Numbered from the stretch's first letter, positions 34,677 through 46,398 are shown. The stretch: DNA of 64,000 nucleotides from Coccinella septempunctata (GCF_907165205.1 NC_058193.1:21775521-21839520), one strand, 5' to 3'. Numbers and translations are program-made. Notes: a model not told the origin generated them from the sequence alone.

Positions 34677-34735
34677 ATTTAAACTCTGGCAAAAATTGAT
34701 TCCCAATTCTGCGAGAAAATATTGAGCTATTTTTC
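34677..34735 (-). repeat. Second copy of the Harbinger transposase C-terminus
   Basis: CTCTGGCAAAAATTGATTCC followed by AATTCTGCGAGAAAATATT matches 33780-33826, which encodes the C-terminal residues IFAQNLESTFARV. Only this short end is present, so it comes from another, mostly lost element. Confidence 0.6.
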
Positions 34736-34803
34736 TGCACAAAAATTTTAATGGTCGTGGATTCTTCACACTACACAATATTTTTGGAGATTTTGATCGT
34801 CCA

Positions 34804-34870
34804 TTTGCCATTTAGGCCCGATTGTACAGTTCAAACCGAGCAGAGTTCAACATTGAACCTGGTTCTACCA
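34804..34870 (+). repeat. Candidate PIF-type MITE terminus
   Basis: TTTA is followed by GGCCCGATTGTACAGTTCAA and CCGAGCAGAGTTCAACATTG. The G-rich start after a TTA target and the inward CAGTTCAA resemble PIF/Harbinger MITE ends. I found no matching opposite terminus, so this is tentative. Confidence 0.35.
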
Positions 34871-35839
34871 GTCAAATCTGATTCTGAACATCTAATTGTA
34901 GTTTACATCGATAACTAAGCAATGCATCCATAATGCAATAAAAAAAAGGCAATATCTATCGTTTTTTCAATTTTACCTCTGTGAATTCGGAATGAAGCTT
35001 TTTTGGCCGATAATTTATTAAGAATAAAAGGGTAATTTTACGATTTTGAATCCATGGTTAACGTATGGCGGTTAACTTTCGGGACATCCTGCATATAACC
35101 TCACGAAATTTTGGCCAGTTTTTACGTGCCTGAAAGATCCTCTAACATTCTGAAACTACGCAACGACTCGAAACATCAATCCTTCCAAGAATTCTACACA
35201 TTTTCAGATACATGTAGGTACAGAAAAATCCATGATTTCCAATTTTATTTGGAACTTTTGGTAGGAAATATTTTTTCAACTTATTAAGCAGTTGAATGTA
35301 TTCTTTTCGAAAGTAATTACGTTTCAATAAACGTTGGTGTAGAACATCCAGGAGAAAAAATGTGGCTCACATTAATATGAAACTGGTCAAGTTCTTGAAG
35401 CGGAGTTCGTCCTCAAATTCCAAAGGAACTAATACTTCAATCCACGAAACCATTATGTAACTTGTTTCCCGCATAATCTTGTTTACAATTCAAAAAAGTA
35501 TAACGTAGAACCTTCCCCTCTTTGGTGAAAAATCCAAAACAAAGAAATTTAGCGGCGGAAGGCGCTCTTCAGATTTCCATAAAAGGGGTCCAGGTCCCTC
35601 TGGGAGGGCTAGCGGAATCTACAATTCAAATCTCAAAAAGTATCCGGATCTGCGACTCATTCCCTGCTCCTTCTGCTCTGGGCTTGTGAAACGACTTATT
35701 AATTTCTATTGCGTCGCTGTTCACTCATCAAGAAATATGCTACACGGGAGGGAATTGATTGGATTGGTGGTGGTTATTAGACATCGCTTTCAAAACGAAC
35801 ACAATAATTGATATCCCTGTACATGTCTCAGCGCATGTA
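34871..35839. other. Unique intron DNA
   Basis: No gene seen. CATCCTGCATATAAC near 35090 may be a decayed CACCCTGTATA terminus of a lost foldback element. Confidence 0.35.
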
Positions 35840-36356
35840 TAGGGTGGGCAAAATTCGTTGTCTACTGAGGGGATTTGTAGAGCTATAAGAGTTAGAAGAA
35901 AACGAAAGACACATTTCCTAGCGTTTTTCATAGAAGCAAAGAATGGTGAAAAGCGTAGCCTTCTACGATTCTTCGTTTTTGAGTTATCAGCCAAAAATGA
36001 GATTTTGATTTCGAAAAGTTCTCATTACTTTTTCGTCTTTGAAGTTACAGATCTAAACTTGAACCTTCTTAGGCACTTCTATACGTAGAATCTACTGACA
36101 AGAGATTTTTTTCCAATTCAATAAAAGATTGCATTTGAAAAAAATGAAAATTCGCCTAGTGATTCGAAATGAAAAAATATTTTGAGCTCATCAGTGGATT
36201 CTACGTAAAAAAGTGCCTGTAGAAAATTCAAGTTTCAAATCAATAAGAAAAAAGTTTTGAGAACTTTTCGATATGGTCAAAATCCCATTTTTTGATAATA
36301 ACTCAAATACGAAGAATCATAGAGGGCTACGATTTTCACCATTCTTTGTTTTTCTT
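35840..36356. mobile_element. Foldback element related to A (family F), one end lost
   Basis: The start TAGGGTGGGCAAAATTCG after TA is close to element A. Inverted arms: GCGTAGCCTTCTACGATTCT with TTCGTTTTTGAGTTATC on the left, and GATAATAACTCAAATACGAA with GGGCTACGATTTTCACCATT on the right. The turn is near 36100. The right tip (GTAGACAACG...CACCCTG) is missing. Confidence 0.6.
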
Positions 36357-38599
36357 AGAATAAGCTTTGATACAACAAAAAAATGTAGGTTGCAATTCGA
36401 AAATTTCTTTCATAAGAATCCCAATAACTCTTAAACTATTGATTTTTCAGGGAAAGTGTGTCATACTGTTGAAATTGCCCTTAAATTGACTTTTTAGTTT
36501 TCACAATCGAAATCTTCATCTTGCATGTTTTTAGCGCGAAATTGTTATTAGTTCTGCATGAACGTCTAATAGGACACTCTGTAAACGTCTTATTGACTTG
36601 AATGTATTTTATATTCTCGTTAAATTACTCAATTCATTTCCGTTTGTTATGAACCGAAAACCTAATCCAATGGGTTTTCTGGCATCATTTCATAACTTAT
36701 TTATTAGTCAAGTAACCTTGTTAATTTATGATTAAATTTTCAAGTCCTTTTAGGACGATTTTGAAATTTAACTTATCATATTTCAAAAACGGTGACCTAT
36801 TTTCATGTGAGAAAGAGGTTTAAGTATGCTAAATGACTCAGAATATTGTTTAGGATATATACCATGCATCACAAATCGGATATAAATAAAAAATATAAAA
36901 AATACTTGTCCCAAGTCAACCACCGAGTTGGGAGATTTGGGACACAAGTTAAAATCCATTGATTTCTCAACTCTCAAATGAAATAGGTGAGTTGGGAGGG
37001 TGTATAGTTTTGAAAAATTAGAATTTGTGATTAAATAGTTGAAATTCGCTAAGGAAATTAAATGAAAAACCCCTATTACAGCGAAAGTAAATATATTGCA
37101 ACTCAAAGGTAAAAAAAACTAAACAAAACAAGGGAACTTTGATTTTTTTCATTCTTTGGTGATTTCTTTGTGGAAATAACGTAAATAATAATATCCTGCA
37201 AAAAATCTGCATATTTCCTGCTGCCAATGCGCCGCTTGTATCTATTCGGCATTATCCCAAGTCACCCTATGAAGCAACAAAATAAATGAATGAAATCCGC
37301 GTTGCCGCTTGATTTGTAAACAACCTTGTTCCATGACATATCAAATATTCCAATATCCCACGTATCCAGAAAAAAAAAATTACACATGCATAAAGTGAAA
37401 CACATGTACAGGACACTAGAAAGTATAAGGGCCATAAAAAACGCGCTTTCACTCTCCTGAATTCGTTTATTTTTCCTGTCAATTCAAACGCTCTGGTCAC
37501 GGCAAACTCACCAGGAATTAATAGTTAAACTAACCGAAAACACACTATACAATCTTATAATTTTGTCCCCTTCCTCATAAATGGTAAGAAACAAAGAAAT
37601 CTGCAAGAGGGGTAATTGTCCCAAGGAACAGGACTGTCCCAAGTCACCCGAATCTACTGGTACAACGACTTTCAGATACGCGGTGACTTGTAAAGAAAAT
37701 CTCAGAAAATGTAGCTGTTGCAGAAGGAATTCTCCTCGATTTTGGGAAAGACTTCACTCACCCTGTATATGCTGAAAAGGAGACAATTGTTTTGGGCAAC
37801 CTAACCTTGAAATTTCTCTTGCAGTCGTGGGTATTTCCAATGTAAGAACATAGTACTCATTGGTGTATTATTTCAAACAGGCATCAACGCAAAATGTCGA
37901 ACGTGTATCTCAAAATCGAGCCTGATCCAAGTCTCATTCTGGATCGCCACCACCAGCAGCGCCCAGGATTATTAATTTCCATTCGGTCCGTGTCCGCCCG
38001 TCGATAAAATGATTAAGATACAGCCGATTTTGATGAAGAATTAATTCTCAATCTGTGTTGCAAGTGAAGAGTGAATAATCGGTTTGGAGGAACCCGGAGG
38101 AAGACCGAACAGAAGGAATGCAATATATTCCGGATCGGTTGAGAAAATAATTATCCGGGGGAATTTCGCGGGAAGCGGGATTCTTCGACCCGGAATTACC
38201 CTTAGATAAACAAACACTCGCAAGATTACGGAATTGTAAATAGTGTTGTTGGTCCCTGTGTTGCGGATCTCCAAGGAATCGGCTTTTGGAGGGTGAATGA
38301 GGAGCAGGATGTGAAGAATCAACTGGTAACTCGATATTTTCTCATGTAGGTAGTCTCTATTCAGACTACCCGGTTTTGAATGTTACCACTCGAGTCCCAA
38401 TCGAATTCAAAACAAATTAGGTTTATAAATTGGTATTTCAAAAAATATCAGAAGGTACTTGGGGTATGCTAAAAGAAGCAGCCTGTAGACTGTCTTTTTT
38501 GACTAAGTTGGCCCATGTTCGGTTTAGCATTCCGTCGATTTCAAATTTTCATATTAGCTGACATTGCCATTCTCCAAGGACAAAATGCGAATAGTTTTA
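36357..38599 (-). other. Intron stretch without genes; one lone terminus
   Basis: A single CACCCTGTATATGC end lies at 37758-37771 without a partner. The 37860-38300 segment is GC-richer and unique. Frames of 60-107 codons show no motif. Confidence 0.4.
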
Positions 38600-38629
38600 G
38601 TTTTCTGCTAGTGAATCTGAGATGCTCGA

Positions 38630-39150
38630 ATGCTTGTGGAAGTATGACGACAATGCTCTAACTAGTCCAACTGATACATCCTGTAGAGAATGTTTTCGAG
38701 GTTTCAAGAACGATAAATTCAAGTTTGGAGATCTGTACAGCCAAAAATCTCGTAGGCAAAGAATTGGAGTCAATAATCGATGAAGATCCTAGTCAAACAG
38801 CTCTGTTAGGGGGCACAATAGACCTTAAGGTCGCAGTGAACTGTAACCCCTTCTCACTATACTATACTATATAGTCAAACGCAAGGACAACTTACAGTAT
38901 CATAATATGGGCTATACAGTTTCTGAGACGTTGGAAGGCAAAATCCAGAAACGCTCTGGAGTAACGTTTTTCTACACCCGCTGTATTCTCCAGGCTTTGC
39001 CCCCTGTGACTTCTTGTTGCTCTGATAGATGCCACATCATTTGGCAGGTTGACTTCTGAGGCAGATATTGAAAATTGACTACCAACTTGGATCGCTTCAA
39101 AGGAGCCGAAGGGACGAAAAAAAGTGGCAGCCTAAGATGTAGAATAATTG
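38630..39150 (+). pseudogene. Mariner transposase remnant, interrupted
   Basis: N-terminal helix-turn-helix pieces: RGFKNDKFKFGDLYSQKS, a shift, then KELESIIDEDPSQT (38755-38798). A 73-bp insertion follows. Sequence resumes at 38873 with SQTQGQLTVS and MGYTVSETLEGKIQKRSG. A large deletion then joins to the C-terminal block YSPGFAPCDFLLL (38990 onward; active copies have YSPDLAPCDFFLF with the last catalytic Asp). MPHHLAG and KKWQPKM with a stop near 39137 complete the family pattern. The first two Asp blocks are gone. Confidence 0.75.
38799..38871 (+). mobile_element. 73-bp LINE 3'-end insertion with target duplication
   Basis: TAGTCAAAC occurs on both sides (38790-38798, 38872-38880), and the mariner reading frame resumes after it, so this is a true insertion. 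It consists of AGCTCTGTTAGG, then GGGCACAATAGACCTTAAGG, GTCGCAGTG, an AACCCC segment and a TATACTATACTATA tail. The GGGGCACAATAGACCTT word recurs inverted at 9840-9860 next to the RNase H LINE relic. It is a severely 5'-truncated LINE or SINE copy. Confidence 0.65.
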
Positions 39151-39695
39151 GGAATATCTATGATTTCATTCTGTTCATAAATAAATGCAATTTTTATTCA
39201 CTGAACTAAGTTGTATTCAATGTAATAAAAAAAAAGACGAAAGATTGCTTGCCCAGGAGAAGACAAGGAGAGGAGTTCCTTGGCTTCATGAATCTCAAGT
39301 TGATATTTAATAGTCACAATGATCTATCATTGATGTTTTTATTATTGATTGGTTATGGAGTCCAACATTATGAGATGAGACGAAGGTATGATCTCATAAG
39401 ACTTTTGCAGCTATTTCAAAGCTACAGACAAGCGTAAAATTATTCTTCATCACAATGAATAGCCGTAAGAAATCTGACAACCAGGACTCAGCACTCATAC
39501 ATTGGACTCTTCAGGTATTGATGATCCCAGGTTGAGATGCTATGCGTTAGTTCAACAATTTTTGTTCTGTAAGGAACTCGTAAGGGTCTGAAGAGTTGAA
39601 AGAAAGAAAGTGTGAAAGAACGACAGCCTGAGGCCAGGAGTTAATGTGTCAGGCAGATGTAAGTCACTGCATAATTCTCCACTGTGGGTCTGCCA
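39151..39695. other. Unclear sequence, possibly part of the following LINE
   Basis: No clear protein motifs are seen. It may contain the degraded RT part of the element at 39696. Confidence 0.35.
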
Positions 39696-40226
39696 CTACT
39701 ACTTCTTTACGGAAGCGAAAGCTGGACGCCCTACAGGCGACATATTGAATAGCTTGAACAAACGCAACAACGTCATCTAAGACAAATAATCCACATCAGA
39801 TGGTTCCACAAAGTTTCGAATGCAGAAGTCTTGCAACGCGCGAGTTATATAACAATTGAGACTCAAGTAACGAGGACCCGACTAAGATAGAGCGGCCACA
39901 TTCTGAGGATGCAAAACACAAGACTCCCCAAAATAGCTCTGTACGGCGCATTCACAGAGGGAGTTCGAAAACCAGAAGGCCAGTATTAGCAGTTTGAGGA
40001 TATACTACATCAATCCCTAAAATCAGTTAATGCCAATCATGACTGGGAACAACTAGCGTTAGACAGATCACAGTGGAGGTCTCTGGTCCACAGAATGGTG
40101 ACTCCAGAAGAATACAGCGGCGGCCAAGCCAGATCTGGTAGGTACTATCCATGCCCAGAGTGTGGAAGAATCTGTAGGTCACGGTTGGATCTCTGCAGTC
40201 ACAGGAGGGCATACAGTCGCAAGTAG
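39696..40226 (+). pseudogene. LINE polyprotein C-terminus with zinc-finger-like end
   Basis: One continuous frame of 177 codons holds three TAG stops (after YRRHIE, inside TRTRLR-SGHIL and after KPEGQY). It reads LLLLYGSESWTPYRRHIE, QTQQRHLRQIIHIRWFHKVS, NAEVLQRA, SGHILRMQNTRLPKIALYG, DWEQLALDRSQWRSLVH. This is the post-RT region of non-LTR elements that end in a Cys/His finger, here CPECGRICRSRLDLCSHRRA, with the last ligand apparently Tyr. Only nonsense changes and no frameshifts suggest a fairly recent insertion. The 3' flank runs to a GATGATGAT-type tail at 40460-40497. Confidence 0.8.
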
Positions 40227-40497
40227 CCCTAAGAAATCATAAGTTTGCTCGCATCGACAGTTTTATTTCTGAGTCTGAGTAGATTTATTCTTGGTAACGA
40301 GATACAGCAATTCATATTCATATTATCCTGATTCTCCATAGGTACCGAAGTACCCCTCAGAAGCTCCGTAAGCTTGTGCGAGTTCGGAGAATCAGTTGTG
40401 TTCTGTGTAGGCTTTGTTACTGTGTCCTTATGCCACCTGAGGCACAGCACTGTTAATGATTATGATGATGTTAATGATGATGATGATGATGAAGAAT
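40227..40497 (+). repeat. LINE 3' UTR with TGA/GAT microsatellite tail
   Basis: The sequence after the stop codon ends in AATGATTATGATGATGTTAA and a GATGATGATGATGATGAA run. Trinucleotide tails like this are typical 3' ends of such LINEs. Confidence 0.55.
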
Positions 40498-41532
40498 TTT
40501 TTTTATAACACTTTTCTGTAATTGGACTTTGTTTCCTGCTGGGAATAAATGCTCATCGTTGAAATACTTATTTATGTTCTGTAAAGAAGATTTGCATCAG
40601 AACATCGATTTATCAAACACCGATCATTCGGTTTTAAGAAAGACATCACTGGAACTAACTCATCTTGAAATATATTAGGTTCTTTCGTTTGCATAAAAAG
40701 TGTAGCACCTTTCTACACTCAATTTAAGTATTCGTTTGCTGATTGAATTCACACCATTGTAGAGGAGGTGTAGTTTATCTACATCAATTGCTCCTTATTT
40801 ACAAATCCCATAATGAACCAGGATGTGGCAAAACATGATGGATAAAGTATCTTTAGAATCACATATTGAAAAATAATCAGGGTTAGATCCAAATTTTGTA
40901 AAAACAAACAACTCAATTGACATCTCCATCTTTCAGCAAATTATTGTCGATATCTGCTTCTGTGTCAATCTACGCATACAGCAAATATTCGAGAGAAATA
41001 ACGATTACTTATCCGAATCGAATCCCCGCGTTTTACCGCCGAAAAGAGAAATGCAATTTCTGTAACAAACCCCATTTTTCAATAACCGACATGAAAAAAC
41101 GTCGATATTGATTGGTTTCTGCCATGGCCGGACCCGGCTACCGTCCACAAAGCCGAAAGCACTTTTTCTCCAATTACCCTTATTATTTGGTCCCATTGTG
41201 CCGGGATCTCTTCGGCAAAGGCCTAGCAGCTTCTAACGACGACGAAAAGTGAGGAAAAAGTCGCAGGACGTGGGGAGGGAAACGGGTGGCGACGAAACGG
41301 GTGTGGGGGTGGCGGGGTGGCCTTAAGTTACCCCGTGAATTACCTGCCAGTAAGCGACGCTCTGCACAATTTATCAGAGAACGTGGGGGAGAGGTTAACT
41401 GATGGCAACTGGAGCGGAAAATGGATCTGTGCAACCGACATGAATATCGTTTCGAGTATTATTCAGTTATGTGAAATTATTATTATTTTTACTAAGAGGA
41501 TCAGGATTTCAGAATGAGATTGAAATAGATTA
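40498..41532 (-). other. Intron DNA with a GC-richer unique island
   Basis: No gene. 41120-41440 is GC-richer (GACGAAACGGGTGTGGGGGT near 41292, GTGAATTACCTGCCAGTAAG near 41335) and looks unique. It may be conserved noncoding DNA. Opposing frames of 63-83 codons have no motif. Confidence 0.4.
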
Positions 41533-41590
41533 TGATTGAGACCTCACAGGAATAGGATAATGACTCACAAAAGCCTTTCTCTTGACTAAT

Positions 41591-41626
41591 GCCGACGTTT
41601 CGTTGGCATTTTCCAACTTTTTCAAG
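41591..41626 (-). ncRNA. Hammerhead-like motif in the left arm
   Basis: Minus strand: CTTGAAAAA, stem GTTGG/CCAAC (the loop side reads AAAATG), then GAAACGTCGGC. It differs from the right-arm copy by one loop base. The UUGAAAA core is degenerate relative to CUGANGA. Confidence 0.5.
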
Positions 41627-42209
41627 TAAAAATTCAAGTATAACATTTAATTAAAAAAGTTTCAGTTGATTACAGTAGAGTATACGTCGAGAAAACATGA
41701 AAAGGAAGACACACTTAACCTATACAAACGTCTATCAATGAAATAAATAATTAACAAATAGAAAAGACAACTGTATACCACACACGTACGAACTCACCAA
41801 GTCAAACGAAGCCAATTTCAAGATCTTAATATTGAGCATTGGACACTATCACAAAAGGCACATAGGTACGACGAGAGAAAAATCGAAACATATGTTCATC
41901 GGGCATCATAGGTAACACAACATCACTCCCATTTTGTTCACTTATGTGATGATTTCAAGCTTCAATTTGTCCACTTATATTCCCCAAAACAGCATTTTTT
42001 TCCTGCCTTGAATTGACTAAAAATATAAACGACAATTCTACCCAACTGCTCATGCTCACATCCCCGTTTGCATCACGGGCTGCCTACATGTCATCAAGGA
42101 GGATTAATATTCAATCTGTACCTGTGTAAGATATTCGCATAATATTGTCCATACTGTAATTGACAGTAGGTATCGTTTATTTTGATTTGAAATGATTCAA
42201 ATTTTACAG

Positions 42210-42246
42210 CCTTGAAAAAGTTGGAAAATACCAACGAAACGTCGGC
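42210..42246 (+). ncRNA. Hammerhead-like motif in the right arm
   Basis: CCTTGAAAAA, stem GTTGG/CCAAC around AAAATA, then GAAACGTCGGC. Compare GATCC/GGATC at 7914, where both stem strands change together. Confidence 0.5.
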
Positions 42247-42309
42247 ATTAGTCAAGAAAAAGGCTTTTGTGATTCATTATCCAATTCCTGTGAAGTCTCA
42301 ATCATGAAT

Positions 42310-42870
42310 ACACCAGAATGTGAAATCTTTGATAACATTAAAATAGATTGTTCAACTCCTGGATGAAGAAATCTCGGTCAGCGAAAAGACAAATGAACGT
42401 TATAGTTGGGTAGCCCACGATGCTGAATTGAGGTTTACTCGAGCGCTGTGAAGTCCTCGTGGATTTGAAGATTAAATGGTAGAAGAAAAAAAATATGAAA
42501 AAGTATCTGCAGGTTTTCACAGATATAAAAAAAATCGTCAGGTATACATACTGCAGCTTAAGATACTGTATATGCCCAAGCTGTCTTCCTGTTGATCTGA
42601 CAGTTTACGTGGTGGGGTTAGCCGTACGGAAAATTGAAAATGTTAAAAACTATTTTTTTCTCGATACCAGTAGTTTTCTCAGGGGATATGTTAATTGGAG
42701 TCAAAGGAAGCTAATTTTCAAGAGCCTGACAATTTGAACGTGACGCAAGGTCACAGCGGTTCTTTGAAAAATGCAAAAAAAATCGTTACTTGTACATACT
42801 CGAACGTGTCAGACTTTCATACAGATGGTGTTGCAGACGTGTTGACCTATCAATAATCCCTGTTTCCCCA
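42310..42870 (+). mobile_element. Composite repeat K, partial copy
   Basis: CCCACGATGCTGAATTGAGG, TCTGCAGGTTTTCACAGATA, GATCTGACAGTTTACGTGGT, GGATATGTTAATTGGAGTCA, ACGCAAGGTCACAGCGGT, TACATACTCGAACGTGTCAG and GTTGCAGACGTGTTGACC follow the K order, especially the copy at 53.8-55.8 kb read in reverse. It stops before the site where element A lies in copies 1 and 2. Confidence 0.65.
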
Positions 42871-42894
42871 TTATCCTTAATTTTACGATGAATA

Positions 42895-43660
42895 TAGCTT
42901 TTTCCTTGAATTTCGTAAAGTGTTCTTCGAAACCTAAATTCAACTACAAATCGATTTCATCTATAAGCAACGTATATGATTCAACTCGTTACTATAGCCA
43001 CCAATAACAAACATGTTCTTATCGTGCTTTTACAACATACAATAAGGAGTAAAAAACATCACATCAGCGTTGAATATGAAAGTATTCAAAAACGTATAAA
43101 AAAAAGAGTAAGAAACATTAAACTAATATTGAATGCAAGACTATTAAATTAACCACAAATAAGTAATGTGTCATTTATTATCATTTTAAGCAATAATATG
43201 TGAGAGACATTATTTCGTGTTTACCCACCACTAATTTTATTAACAGCTAATGTAAGGGAATACGAAGTATCTGAATTATATTTCCGAAGAAGGCATACCT
43301 ATACGTTATTTAGATAATTACTCTGCAGGGAATTGAAAATAGGAGCACCTCTTCAATTCACTTCAAGAAACATTGTATACCTGGCTCAGTGGACCTCCGG
43401 TATACCTGATTAGTATTGCCGGAGCATTTGTTTCAAGTCCTGGCTTGGTGAGGGTGTTTATGTTGTCTAAAATGTGTAAACAAAAACTAAAATCGATCCA
43501 AGAAAAACAAGCCTGGATTAATGGAAAATATGATTGAATTGATGATTTATATCACTAGAAGCTAAGACTCAAAAACATTGCTGTAACGTCTAGAATTCGT
43601 ATCTCAACATAATTCAGAAAAGAATTGGCATCGTTATTTTTCCGATGAATTTTGGTTACC
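42895..43660 (+). mobile_element. Repeat family H, copy 1
   Basis: It matches 61360-62290: TCGAAACCTAAATT, GATTCAACTCGTTACTATAG with CCACCAATAA, CTTATCGTGCTTTTACAAC, AAAAACATCACATCAGCGTT, TCCTGGCTTGG, then CGTCTAGAATTCGTATCTCA near 43590. The first part consists of about two diverged units of about 120 bp. No coding region recognised. Class unknown; a Helitron-like element is possible. Confidence 0.5.
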
Positions 43661-45164
43661 AAAATGTACCGTATATCGTAACGACATTTTGTTGTATATT
43701 CAATGATAAATACTTGAAAAATGAAACTTTTATTGGGATTGTTAGAAAAATACTCTGTTCATAAATTCGACCAAACTCATAAGCTCCTGACTTCTTCTCT
43801 TTGTTTGACTCTGCGAATCATGAAGTTATACCTACTACTGATAATAATAAATTCTCATCAGAACAAAAAAGTTCCTGCATTCCGAGATTCCAACTTGAGC
43901 AAATGTAAGTGCAATTTCACCAATTCCTTAGGAATGAAATAGGAAATTTTCCTGTTGCAATTTCCATAACACTGAGTTTATGCGTTCGTTCCTTCAGATA
44001 TACGAACAACCTCGTGAATTAAGTCGCAATCTGCTCTACGGTACATCATCTCCCCATCCTTCTCGACGTACACCAGTATTATCTTCATTTCCGCTTCTTT
44101 GCCGCCGAATTGTGTTCCAACAACGGACGAAATTCTTCATCAATTACACAGCCAACTATTCGCAGTAACTAAATTAGACAAATGAATTATTTCTCCTGGT
44201 CGCACAGAGTACAAGCTCTATAAATCTGATACAACAATTATCCTTGCAGAGCAGAAACTACAAACAGCCGAGAATAAGGTTAGTTATTCACTGTTGGGGC
44301 GCAGAGCTGTTAGACAACGTTGTTACAGCGCACGTTTCGAAAAGTCGAGGAACATTTTGTCGGATTTTTGCTGGGAATATTCAGTGAAATCAAAATGTAA
44401 ACGGCAAAGCTTGATTTTCGATTTGAAAAAAATTCAAAAAAAGGATTCAATCGGGAGTTAATACAAATAAAAAAATCCCTAATCAATCAACAGTATCCGA
44501 ACATATTGGAAAATTCTATGATGAGGCCAATGAAAATCCGAATGTGTGCATTAACTTTCTCGAAATAACAGTTTTCACTGAAATCGCTTCAGTACTTCTT
44601 CAGCTCTGAAGAGTATATCTTAAGTCTTCAAAAATAGCGAATATATACTTACTTCTGTTGAACTTCCAATGAATTCGTAAAATCTCATTTTTACTTCCTT
44701 GTAACTATATTCAGTTATTTCAATGATATCAGTTCAGTGTAACACTCCATGGAGTGAAATTCCGAGTCTCAAAGCGTTTAACAACTATAAATTGTATTCC
44801 TCAACATTTCACGGAAACTCTGAAGGTATTAATTAAAGTCCTGCTTCACGTCAGTAGAAGCTTTATTAAATGCTCCTGCATAAAATTTGGGAAGTTACCC
44901 AATAACTTCGGACTCATAGCTGACGCAAGAAAGTTCCTAACAGAAGATTAAAATTTAGGCATACGTAACTGGCAAGCGTGCAACTCATGTTTTTTTTTTA
45001 ACTCCCACCATCAAGGATGGAAATTATATGAACTTATACTGAACAATTTCGATCACTATGTGGAATATTATGTATATGAGTGAAATAAGTTCAAACAAAT
45101 ATGAATCATTCGAAGACGCTGACGACCTGAGAAGTAATAGACGAAAAATACTCTAGAATTCATA
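43661..45164. other. Unique AT-rich intron DNA
   Basis: No gene or clear repeat. Frames of 62-73 codons have no motif. Confidence 0.4.
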
Positions 45165-45600
45165 CAGGGTGTGAATTTTAAGGGGTGCTTCCTATAATAA
45201 CGTAGGTAACTTTTTTGGAGCAGCCCCTGCTTTTGTCTGAATAGCAATTTTGAATTTTTTCTTAGAAAATGAAAAACTTACCGAAATTAAATTTAGCAGC
45301 ATTCTATGGAAGCAAGAAGGCAATAAATTTTTGTTTTGCTGTTCCTCTAGCTAGTTTAGCATGATATTCGTCTAATAGGTATATTAAAGATCGAAGATAA
45401 TGCCAGGCTGTACGACTCACGCTACGTAACTGTTGATGAATTATTTTTTGCACAGAAATCGTTGTTTTTTGCAGTAAAATAGAATACAAGGTGTGAATGG
45501 CACCTGAAAAGAAATTTCCAACTTTTTTGTCAGAAACCAGCGATTGACAGGAATGAAACTGCGCAGACATTCTATTGGAGGGAATAGACATTCAGAAAAG
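45165..45600 (-). mobile_element. CAGGGTG-type element E, one end visible
   Basis: CAGGGTGTGAATTTTAAGGG follows ATA. No matching opposite end is seen before the next element at 45744. A 95-codon minus-strand frame (45304-45591) includes MSAQFHSCQSL, and the related stretch MSAQFHFYRVL is encoded on the plus strand at 46590-46625, so this part is a dispersed repeat. Confidence 0.5.
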
Positions 45601-45743
45601 TTTGGTGTTACTCTATGATCGCAAGGGTAGAAAAAGCAACCCCTTTCATTAGCTTCGCCAGAAACTTTTTGGCGAAATCGTATTATACCATTGAAAATTT
45701 ATTTTGTGATAGGCTTGATTCATTTTGAGCAAAGGATAATATA

Positions 45744-46398
45744 CAGGGTGTTCCTAAATTCATGCGACGATATTCGGGAATTGAATGCTCGTATATGAAA
45801 TTGAGATGGGTCTTTCCCATCACCAAATTTTCCCAGTCCACCCCTTTCCAAGATATCACCCTTAAAATGTGGTGACACGTTCAAATGTTCGGACGTTGAT
45901 AACGTTCGTCTATTTTGGAGGTGGTAATTTCCAGCATATATTATGCATCCTTCTACATTTTTCATCTTTAATGGTTTCCACTGAATTTATTAAAATTATA
46001 AAATATGGGTTTTCTCTTCAGCTTTTGGTTTTGGGAAAAAAATCAATAATAAACAAAACAAGGATTTTTATTTATGATTTCATTTCATGAAACTTCATCT
46101 CGAAAAAAAGTTTTGATATGTACTAAAGTAAGGGTTGCTAATATCACCCCCGTATAATGTAACAGGAATATTGAAAAAATACCCGTGGTTAGTCCTTTGA
46201 GAGTTTACGAAAATTGCAGAATTTCAAGTATCTAGCTTTACTGGGATTTTAGAAAAAATATAAAAACTGAATTTGACACATCACATTAGGGATGATATCC
46301 CGGAGAGGGGTGGAAATTTTGTTATAGAAAAGACCCATCTTAATTTCTTGCGAGCAATCACCACCTGAATTTTGTGGCATGAATTTAGGAACACCCTG
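45744..46398. mobile_element. CAGGGTG-type foldback element D (655 bp)
   Basis: The ends are CAGGGTGTTCCTAAATTCAT and ATGAATTTAGGAACACCCTG with TA outside both (45742-45743, 46399-46400). Arms of about 130 bp share GATGGGTCTTTCC / GAAAAGACCCATC and AAGATATCACCC / GGGATGATATCC. The middle is AT-rich and not obviously paired. Non-autonomous. Confidence 0.8.

Larger units (their letters stand above)
41533..42304. mobile_element. Penelope-type terminal inverted arrangement
   Basis: Two arms of about 95 bp are inverted copies: TGATTGAGACCTCACAGG...GCCGACGTTTCG (41533-41628) and CGAAACGTCGGC...CTGTGAAGTCTCAATCA (42210-42304), with about 580 bp between. Each arm contains a hammerhead-like motif. 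Inverted partial copies of the terminal repeat at the two ends are known in Penelope-like elements, whose terminal repeats also carry hammerhead motifs. No GIY-YIG or RT coding was recognised in the middle. Class assignment is inference. Confidence 0.5.
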
